From Cupriavidus sp. (GTDB lineage Bacteria > Pseudomonadota > Gammaproteobacteria > Burkholderiales > Burkholderiaceae), in contig JABFVP010000450.1 in NCBI GenBank assembly GCA_013362725.1, forward strand, positions 1 through 12,314: 12,314 nucleotides of DNA, given 5' to 3'. The notes under the pieces were generated by a model that saw only the letters and a list, made by a program, of their open reading frames with translations, was not told the DNA's origin and searched no databases. Position numbers and translations under genes: made by a program. This document shows positions 1 to 6,406 of the stretch, piece after piece (position 1 is the stretch's first letter; the number at the start of each line of letters is the position of its first letter).

Positions 1-10
1 CCCCCCCCCG

Positions 11-33
11 CCCCTCTCCCAAAGGGAGAGGGG
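11..33 (-). terminator. Perfect 10-bp hairpin after the thiamin operon, probable terminator
   Basis: The arms CCCCTCTCCC (11-20) and GGGAGAGGGG (24-33) are perfectly complementary and separated by AAA. The hairpin begins 14 nt beyond the stop codon of the GNAT gene, the last gene of the minus-strand operon, which is where a terminator is expected. No U-tract follows on the minus strand; instead there is a run of G (C at 1-9 on the plus strand). It is therefore not a textbook intrinsic terminator. It could act as a 3'-end stabilising stem, or be a copy of a dispersed palindrome of the kind common in GC-rich betaproteobacteria. The structure is seen; the function is inferred. Confidence 0.5.
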
Positions 34-47
34 AGACAACATTTGGC

Positions 48-554
48 TCAGAGAGTCTGCCGCATCGCCACGCGCTGCCGCAGCCCCGCCGCACGCTGCG
101 CCGCCAGCGCCTGCGCCAGCAGCGGGCAAAGCTCGCTGTCCTGCAGCTGCCGGAACCCCATCGACGCGTAAAACGGCGCATTCCAGCGCAAATGCGCAAA
201 GGTGGTCAGGCCCAGCGAGCGCAGTCCGCCGGCACGCGCCCAGTCCTGCACGGTGCCGACCAGCGCGCGTCCGATGCCGCGCCGGCCATGGTCGGGATGC
301 ACGTCCATCTCGTCGAGATAGCCGCAGGCGCCGTGGCGGCTGGCCAGCGCAAAGCCGGCGACTTCGCCGCCATGCTCGGCCACCCACAGGCGCCGTTCAC
401 GCTGCGCCGCGGCCAGTGCCGCTTCAGGCGTGCTGACCAGGCGCAGCAGCGCCGGCAGGTCGCCTTCCGGAAACAGCGCGGCGGCGGCCAGTTCGATCTC
501 CGGCAGCCGCGGCAGGTCATCGACGGCCGCCAGGCGAATGCGCGGGGCGGCCAC
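48..554 (-). CDS. GNAT-family N-acetyltransferase, last gene of the thiamin operon
   Basis: This is a 168-residue single-domain GNAT protein predicted to transfer an acetyl group from acetyl-CoA to an unknown amine; it should be cytosolic. The acetyl-CoA-binding motif A is clear: the strand YLDEMDVHPDHG (about 79-90) runs into the pyrophosphate-binding loop RRGIGRA (91-97). The late motif NAPFYASMGF (125-134) is typical of the family C-terminal part. The start is chosen at a GTG (552-554), because the reading frame has no closer ATG, the longer version would lie inside thiE, and the family fold begins directly with RIRLAAVDD. The GTG is 7 nt after the thiE stop, so the gene is translated from the thiamin operon mRNA and should fall under its riboswitch. 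No strong Shine-Dalgarno sequence is visible, so translational coupling to thiE is likely. The substrate is unknown and no thiamin role is established. Family assignment is secure; start and role are less so. Confidence 0.85.
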   Translation of the reverse strand: MAAPRIRLAAVDDLPRLPEIELAAAALFPEGDLPALLRLVSTPEAALAAAQRERRLWVAEHGGEVAGFALASRHGACGYLDEMDVHPDHGRRGIGRALVGTVQDWARAGGLRSLGLTTFAHLRWNAPFYASMGFRQLQDSELCPLLAQALAAQRAAGLRQRVAMRQTL

Positions 555-561
555 GGCGCGC

Positions 562-1695
562 TCAGCCGACCGGGAACAGGCTGACGAGGCGGGCCACCGC
601 GGCCGGCACGTCGTCGGCCTCGGTGACGGCGCGCACCACCGCGGCGCTGCCGACGCCCACCGCCAGCACCTCGCGCATATTCGACGCATTGACGCCGCCG
701 ATGCCGACCAGCGACGGGATCACCGGCTGCATCAGCTTCACGTAAGCGCGGAAGCGGCCCATGCCTTGCGGCTGGGTCGGCATCGTCTTGGTGGTGGTGG
801 GGAAAATCGCGCCCAGCGCCAGGTAGCTGGGGCGGATCGCGGCCACGCGCAGCATCTCGGCGTAACCGTGCGTCGACACGCCCAGCCGCAGTCCGGATGC
901 GCGGATCGCGTCGAGGTCGGCATCGTCCAGGTCTTCCTGGCCCAGGTGGATGCCGTAGATGCCGCTGTGCGCGCCCTGGGCGGCGTGGTAATCGAGCGCC
1001 GCCTGCCAGTGGTCGTTGATAAACAGGCGCGACGACGAGCCCTGCATGGCCCTGGCCGCGCGCGCGATCTCGGCGCGCACCGCGGCAGCGTCGCCGGACT
1101 TGAAGCGCAGCTGCAGCGTGGGCACGTTCAGCGGCGCCAGGCGCTCGATCCAGTCGGCGCTCGGCACTACCACATACAGGCCCAGCGCGGGGCACGGCGC
1201 GAACGGCGCCGCGGCCTGCTCGGGCGCCACCAGCGCGGCGTGGCGCACGTGCGGGAAGCGCGCGAAATCCGAAGGCCAGTCTGCCGAGCCCGGCGGCCAC
1301 GCGCGCGCCAGGCACAGCGCATCGTGGGACGGGAAATGCAGCGACAGGCAGGCCAGCAGCACCGCGACGAAGGCGGGCGAATGCGGCTGGTCGGTATCCG
1401 CGGCGACCGAGAACACCCAGGTGCCCATCGGCGAGCGAACCGTGTCGATCCACTGGCCGCCCTCGCGCTCGGTCTCGACCAGCGTGGCGCCGGCGGCGGC
1501 AACGCGCGCGATGGTGTCGGCATCGGCCTCGCCGTCGGACAGCAGCACGTCATGGGCGCCGGGCTGCGCCGGCGCCTCGTGCAGATGCCAAGCCTGCCAC
1601 GGCTTGTCATCGACGCCGAAGGTGTCGCCATAGTGTTCCAGCACCGCCTGGCGCAGCGGGCCGTCGCTGGGAGCGTGCACGGCGCGGCGGGTCAT
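562..1695 (-). CDS. thiE: Thiamin-phosphate synthase ThiE with a 169-residue N-terminal extension
   Basis: ThiE couples HMP pyrophosphate with carboxythiazole phosphate to give thiamin phosphate, CO2 and PPi. The 377-residue protein is much longer than the usual 210 or so. The enzyme domain fills residues 170-377 with all expected motifs: LQLRFKS (194-200), FIND (225-228), IHLGQED (249-255), LGVSTH (271-276), the phosphate/pyrimidine loop FPTTTK (298-303), GIGG (331-334) and VVRAV (353-357). A few extra residues (about 237-247) precede the HLGQED strand compared with the usual spacing. Residues 1-169 have no ThiE motif. The order of a DVLLSDGE strand (49-56) and an alanine-rich helix followed by DALCLARAW (125-133) recalls the C-terminal part of HMP-P kinase ThiD, but the GTGC anion-hole signature is absent. 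The ATG overlaps the thiG stop as ATGA, and a GGAG lies 8 nt upstream (1704-1707). The ThiE assignment is firm; the origin of the extension is conjecture. Confidence 0.95.
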   Translation of the reverse strand: MTRRAVHAPSDGPLRQAVLEHYGDTFGVDDKPWQAWHLHEAPAQPGAHDVLLSDGEADADTIARVAAAGATLVETEREGGQWIDTVRSPMGTWVFSVAADTDQPHSPAFVAVLLACLSLHFPSHDALCLARAWPPGSADWPSDFARFPHVRHAALVAPEQAAAPFAPCPALGLYVVVPSADWIERLAPLNVPTLQLRFKSGDAAAVRAEIARAARAMQGSSSRLFINDHWQAALDYHAAQGAHSGIYGIHLGQEDLDDADLDAIRASGLRLGVSTHGYAEMLRVAAIRPSYLALGAIFPTTTKTMPTQPQGMGRFRAYVKLMQPVIPSLVGIGGVNASNMREVLAVGVGSAAVVRAVTEADDVPAAVARLVSLFPVG

Positions 1696-2543
1696 GCGCG
1701 CTGCTCCGTGTTGCGCTGCTCGGTGTCGTCGGCGTGCCAGAACGGCATGCCCACCACCGGGGTGCTGGCCTGCGCGACTTCGCGCTCGGGCATCGGCCCG
1801 GCCAGGTAGGCGGTGCGGCCCGCGGCCACGGCCTGCGCAAAGGCGCGCGCCATGTCGACCGGGTAGGCGGCCTGCGCCACCGCGGTGTTGAGCAGCACGC
1901 CGTCGTAGCCCCACTCCAGCACCTGCGCCGCATGCGACGGCAGGCCCAGGCCGGCATCGACGATCAGCGGCGTATCGGGCAGGCGCTCGCGCAGCACGCG
2001 CATCGCGTGCGGGTTGACCGCGCCGCGGCCGGTGCCGATCGGCGCGGCCCACGGCATCAGCGCCTGGCAGCCGACGTCGAGCAGGCGGCGGCACAGCACC
2101 AGGTCCTCGGTGCAGTACGGCAGCACCTTGAAGCCCTCCTTGATCAGGGTCTCGGCCACGGCCGGCAGGTTGAGCGTGTCGGGCTGCAGCGTGTAGTCGT
2201 CGCCGATCAGCTCGAGCTTGATCCACGGCGTCTCAAACACCTCGCGCGCCATCATCGCGGTGGTGACGACTTCCTGCGCGGTGAAGCAGCCGGCGGTGTT
2301 GGGCAGCACCGGCACGTTCAGCGCCTTGAGCATCTGCCAGAACGCCTGGCCGCCCTCGCCATCGCCCACCGCGCCCTGGCGGCGCAGCGCGACCGTGATC
2401 ATGGCTGGGGTGGAGGCCTGCACCGCCGCTTCCAGCGTGGCCGGCGACGGATAGCGCGCGGTGCCGAGCAGCAGGCGCGAGCCGAATGATTCGCCATACA
2501 GCACGAACGGGTCGCGCAGGGTTGCGGAAGGTTCGAAGGTCAT
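1692..2543 (-). CDS. thiG: Thiazole synthase ThiG
   Basis: ThiG condenses 1-deoxy-D-xylulose 5-phosphate, dehydroglycine (from ThiO) and the thiocarboxylate sulfur on ThiS into the thiazole phosphate precursor. The 283-residue protein is slightly longer than the usual 255-270. The conserved segment FETPWIKLELIGDD (103-116) contains Lys109, which corresponds to the Schiff-base lysine of the family. LLGTARYPS (25-33), PNTAGCFTAQE (81-91), LPYCTEDLVL (141-150) and MPWAAPIGTG (163-172) are also family hallmarks, and VDAGLGLPSHAAQVLEWGYDGVLLNTA spans about residues 195-221. The start ATG is 3 nt after the thiS stop, with a strong GGGAGG 7 nt upstream inside the end of thiS, so ThiS and ThiG are coupled. 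The C-terminus ends in a short duplicated TEQRN/TEQRA tail encoded by a tandem repeat. Assignment is secure. Confidence 0.97.
   Translation of the reverse strand: MTFEPSATLRDPFVLYGESFGSRLLLGTARYPSPATLEAAVQASTPAMITVALRRQGAVGDGEGGQAFWQMLKALNVPVLPNTAGCFTAQEVVTTAMMAREVFETPWIKLELIGDDYTLQPDTLNLPAVAETLIKEGFKVLPYCTEDLVLCRRLLDVGCQALMPWAAPIGTGRGAVNPHAMRVLRERLPDTPLIVDAGLGLPSHAAQVLEWGYDGVLLNTAVAQAAYPVDMARAFAQAVAAGRTAYLAGPMPEREVAQASTPVVGMPFWHADDTEQRNTEQRA
1698..1727 (-). repeat. Two-copy 15-nt tandem repeat at the thiG 3' end
   Basis: Plus-strand units 1698-1712 and 1713-1727 match at 13 of 15 positions. They encode the repeated TEQRN/TEQRA tail of ThiG. One unit contains GGAG (minus strand, 1707-1704), which sits 8 nt before the thiE ATG and is its best Shine-Dalgarno sequence; the other unit has CGAG at the same place. 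The repeat is seen directly. That a duplication shaped the thiE ribosome binding site is inference. Confidence 0.6.
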
Positions 2544-2546
2544 GGG

Positions 2547-2744
2547 TCAGCCTCCCGTCACGGGTTGCACGAGGTCGATGCGGTCGCCGGCCGCAAGAGG
2601 GGTGTTGGCGTGCGCGGCGCGCGGCACGAACTGGCCGTTGACCGCCGCGGCAAAGGGGGGCGCGATCTGCGCCGCGCTGACCGCATCCGCCAGGGTGGCG
2701 GATTCGGCAAGGGCAAGCGGTCGGCCGTTGAGCAGGATGTCCAT
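2547..2744 (-). CDS. thiS: Sulfur carrier protein ThiS
   Basis: ThiS is a small ubiquitin-like protein. It is adenylated and then thiocarboxylated at its C-terminal glycine, and hands the sulfur to ThiG for thiazole formation. The 65-residue product has the family start (MDILLNGRPLAL, 1-12), a central AAAVNGQFVPRAAHANTPL strand-loop (about 32-50), the GDRIDLVQPVTGG ending and the required terminal Gly-Gly. Length is normal. The ATG lies 12 nt after the thiO stop with only a weak AAGAC-like ribosome binding site; thiG begins 3 nt downstream. The adenylating partner ThiF (or MoeB) is not in this window and must be supplied elsewhere. Assignment is secure. Confidence 0.97.
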   Translation of the reverse strand: MDILLNGRPLALAESATLADAVSAAQIAPPFAAAVNGQFVPRAAHANTPLAAGDRIDLVQPVTGG

Positions 2745-2756
2745 GTCAGTCTTGCA

Positions 2757-3968
2757 TTAATGCAGCGTGCCGGAGCGCGCGCCAACTGTGTGCGCCGGCG
2801 CTTCCGTCACCGCCTCGATCATACCGGGCCAGCGCAGCGCGGCAGGCACGGCATGCGCGGCGGGATCGCCGTTGAGCAGCGCGCCCACCACCGCGCACGC
2901 GGCCTCGGTCACCGCCGGGGCGATCAGGAAGCCGTGGCGGTACAGGCCGTTCACGCGCACCACGCGCGTGCGCTGGTCGACGCGGATCGCCGGCAGGTGG
3001 TCGGGGCGGGTCGGGCGGCGCTGCACGTTCAGCTCCAGCACGCGCGCCTCGCCGAAGGCCGGGTGCAGCGAATGCGCGGCCGACAGCAGCTCCAGCGCGG
3101 AGCGCACGCTCATCGGCGAATCGTCCTCGCTTTCCAGTTCGGTCGCGCCGATCACATACAGGTCATTGGGCTTGGGCGCGATATAGATCGGGTAGCGCGG
3201 ATGCAGCAGGCGCACCGGACGGTGCAGCTTGACGTCGGGCGCATGCACCCGCACCACTTCGCCGCGCAGCCCGCGCAGGCCGGGCTGGCTGTGCTGGGCG
3301 GTCTGGCCGGGCTGTGCCGGCCACGCTCTGCGTGCACCCAGGCCGCGGCAGTCCAGCACCACGTCGGCGTGGATGCCAAGCTGCGGCAGCGAGCCGGCAT
3401 CGACCTCGCCCGCCTCCCACACGCAATGCACGCCTTCGCTGACCGCGCACGACAGCAGCGCGCGCAAGGCGCCGCGGTTGTCGAGCTGGCCTTCGCCGGC
3501 CAGCAGCAGTCCTTGCGGAAAGCGGCCCGCCAGCGCCGGCTCGACCTCGCCCACGCCCTTGCCGTCGAGCGCGCGCAGGCGCTGCGCCACCAGCTCCGGC
3601 GGCGCCACCGCGCGCACGCGGCTGGTGAACAGCGACATCTCGGCGCGGTCGCGCGCATGCCAGACCACCAGCGTGCCGTCTTGCTGGAAGAAGACCGGCT
3701 CGGCCGATTCGGCCAGTTCGGCCAGCCAGGCGCGCCACAGGTCGACGCTGGCGATGCCAAGGTCGACGATGCGGCGCTCGGCGATGGCCGACTCGGCCAG
3801 CGGCGCCAGCATGGCCGCGGCCACGTAGGCGGCCGAGCCCGCGCCGTCCGGGCCGGCCCGCTCCACCAGTGCCACGCGGGCACCGCTGCGGACCAGCAAC
3901 CAGGCGGCCAGGCGGCCGGCAAGGCCGGCCCCGAGGATGGCGACGTCAAACGACTGCACTGCTGTCAT
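2757..3968 (-). CDS. thiO: Glycine oxidase ThiO (FAD-dependent)
   Basis: ThiO oxidises glycine to the imine (dehydroglycine) that ThiG uses; aerobic bacteria use it in place of the radical enzyme ThiH. The 403-residue protein belongs to the DAO/glycine-oxidase family. It has an N-terminal FAD dinucleotide-binding loop GAGLAGRLAAWLL (13-25), the acidic end of the second strand in ALVERAG (33-39), and the family segment SAAYVAAAMLAPLAE (45-59). Further on are the GEVVRVHAPD strand and RPTRPDHLPAIR, followed by a C-terminal VNGLYRHGFLIAPAVTE that closes over the flavin and substrate site. The ATG at 3966-3968 is preferred over a longer frame because the Rossmann strand starts at residue 7 and upstream codons lie in hairpin-rich non-coding sequence. 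No strong ribosome binding site is visible. thiS follows after 12 nt. Length is at the long end of the usual 365-400. Confidence 0.93.
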   Translation of the reverse strand: MTAVQSFDVAILGAGLAGRLAAWLLVRSGARVALVERAGPDGAGSAAYVAAAMLAPLAESAIAERRIVDLGIASVDLWRAWLAELAESAEPVFFQQDGTLVVWHARDRAEMSLFTSRVRAVAPPELVAQRLRALDGKGVGEVEPALAGRFPQGLLLAGEGQLDNRGALRALLSCAVSEGVHCVWEAGEVDAGSLPQLGIHADVVLDCRGLGARRAWPAQPGQTAQHSQPGLRGLRGEVVRVHAPDVKLHRPVRLLHPRYPIYIAPKPNDLYVIGATELESEDDSPMSVRSALELLSAAHSLHPAFGEARVLELNVQRRPTRPDHLPAIRVDQRTRVVRVNGLYRHGFLIAPAVTEAACAVVGALLNGDPAAHAVPAALRWPGMIEAVTEAPAHTVGARSGTLH

Positions 3969-4024
3969 GAGGGTGTTGTGCCGGACGCGCCATGCGGCCG
4001 CGTCCGGCCTCCTTGTTATCGGTG

Positions 4025-4088
4025 CCGCCGCGCGGGGCGCTGCGCGGCGGCGGATCTTGCGCGGGCATGGCTTGCGAGGCCATGCCCG
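4025..4088 (-). other. Two consecutive hairpins in the thiC-thiO gap
   Basis: The 155-nt gap between thiC and thiO holds two perfect stems. One is a 10-bp stem, CGGGCATGGC (4062-4071) with GCCATGCCCG (4079-4088), around a 7-nt loop. The other is a 9-bp stem, CCGCCGCGC (4025-4033) with GCGCGGCGG (4042-4050), around an 8-nt loop. Neither is followed by a U-tract on the minus strand. They may stabilise the thiC 3' end, partially attenuate transcription into thiOSGE, or block 3' decay. The stems are seen; any function is inference. This is the only long gap inside the operon. Confidence 0.45.
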
Positions 4089-4123
4089 TCCTGCCGTGAC
4101 TTGGGCAGGTTTCGGCGACTGCC

Positions 4124-6004
<1,881 letters not shown>

Positions 6005-6114
6005 GGGTGTCGTCCTCTCTCTCTTGCGGGGTGGACGAAACCAGGAGCCCTGTGAGCGCCGTCTGGCTTGTGGCCGAGTGGCGAGTCCCGGAGGGACAAG
6101 AGGCTTGGTCTTGC
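6005..6114 (-). promoter_or_regulatory. thiC leader / riboswitch expression platform with possible Shine-Dalgarno sequestration
   Basis: This is the 110-nt stretch between the TPP aptamer and the thiC start. Near the start codon the mRNA carries a purine-rich ribosome binding region (minus strand 6026-6013, CAAGAGAGAGAGGA). Upstream, the segment CCTCTTG (6103-6097) can pair with it, either as CTCTTG with CAAGAG (6026-6021) or as CCTCT with AGAGG (6018-6014). A 5-bp GTCCC/GGGAC stem (6085-6097) competes for part of the same sequence. No hairpin followed by a U-run is visible, so control of translation initiation, or Rho-dependent control, is more likely than intrinsic termination. The pairings are seen on paper only; no folding was run. 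Confidence 0.45.
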
Positions 6115-6201
6115 TGAAACTTCCCACGCCGGTACTAACCGGATCGGGTTCGAAGGGACTCTCTCAGCCGCACGGCCCATCCGCACGGCACCCCTGTTTC
6201 A
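6115..6201 (-). promoter_or_regulatory. TPP riboswitch (THI element) upstream of thiC
   Basis: On the minus strand the conserved THI-box elements occur in order. The 5' core is AGGGGTGCC; then comes a P3 region ending in GGCTGAGA (CTGAGA at 6167-6162); next GAACCCGATC, followed by the stem CCGGTTAGTACCGG (6142-6129) and the 3' core GCGTGGGAA. The outer P1 helix is a perfect 6-bp pairing of TGAAAC (6201-6196) with GTTTCA (6120-6115), and P2 can form between AGGG and CCCT. When thiamin pyrophosphate binds, this fold represses the downstream operon. It should control thiC, thiO, thiS, thiG, thiE and the acetyltransferase gene. Recognition rests on primary-sequence match to the known consensus and is strong. 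Confidence 0.95.
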
Positions 6202-6214
6202 TCCAACGGGGTGA

Positions 6215-6220
6215 ATTTAA
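6215..6220 (-). promoter_or_regulatory. Candidate -10 box of the thiamin operon promoter
   Basis: The minus-strand hexamer TTAAAT (6220-6215) matches the sigma-70 -10 consensus at 4 of 6 positions and lies 14 nt before the riboswitch 5' end. Transcription would start near 6208, just ahead of the aptamer, as expected. No good -35 hexamer is visible at 16-18 nt (TGGCGC is the nearest), so the promoter may need an activator or be wrongly placed. Confidence 0.4.
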
Positions 6221-6270
6221 GCACAGAGCACCGGTGGGCGCCAGTGCCAGTTGGCCACCGCGGGTGGTGC

Positions 6271-6324
6271 CACAGCTGTGCAAAAAGGTATCGAATCGCG
6301 CATGCTGCATTGCAAAAATGCGCG
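6271..6324. promoter_or_regulatory. Palindromes and repeated 8-mer between thiC and aidB
   Basis: The 402-nt region between the thiC and aidB start codons (6005-6406) holds the riboswitch on its left and this cluster on its right. CACAGCTGTG (6271-6280) is a perfect 10-bp palindrome. TGCAAAAA occurs twice, at 6279-6286 and 6311-6318, with starts 32 bp apart, about three helical turns. CGCGCAT (6297-6303) and ATGCGCG (6318-6324) form a 7-bp inverted repeat. Such spacing fits protein-binding sites on one face of the DNA, perhaps controlling aidB or both divergent genes. No clear -35/-10 pair for aidB was found; TACCAT at 6367-6372 is a weak -10 candidate. Binding is inference. Confidence 0.35.
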
Positions 6325-6406
6325 AGAAGCGAACCACGGTGCACTCAATGCGCGCGCGGCGTGATCTACCATGCAAGCAAACGCCAGCCCCGCTCGAGGA
6401 GACAGC

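Noticed and set aside
562..2226. A longer ThiE of 554 residues starting inside thiG
   Set aside because: The upstream codons overlap the well-conserved thiG coding sequence in another frame, while the ATG at 1693-1695 has a ribosome binding site and the classic ATGA overlap.
6005..6127. A 41-codon N-terminal extension of thiC
   Set aside because: The extension reads through the riboswitch 3' part and the ribosome binding site. ThiC proteins begin close to the chosen ATG, which has an AGGA 8 nt upstream.
6189..6213. Pairing of CACCCC (6213-6208) with GGGGTG (6194-6189) as an alternative to the aptamer P2 helix
   Set aside because: The six pairs are real, but the predicted transcription start is near 6208, so most of the upstream arm may not be transcribed. 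It would need a mapped start site to be taken seriously.
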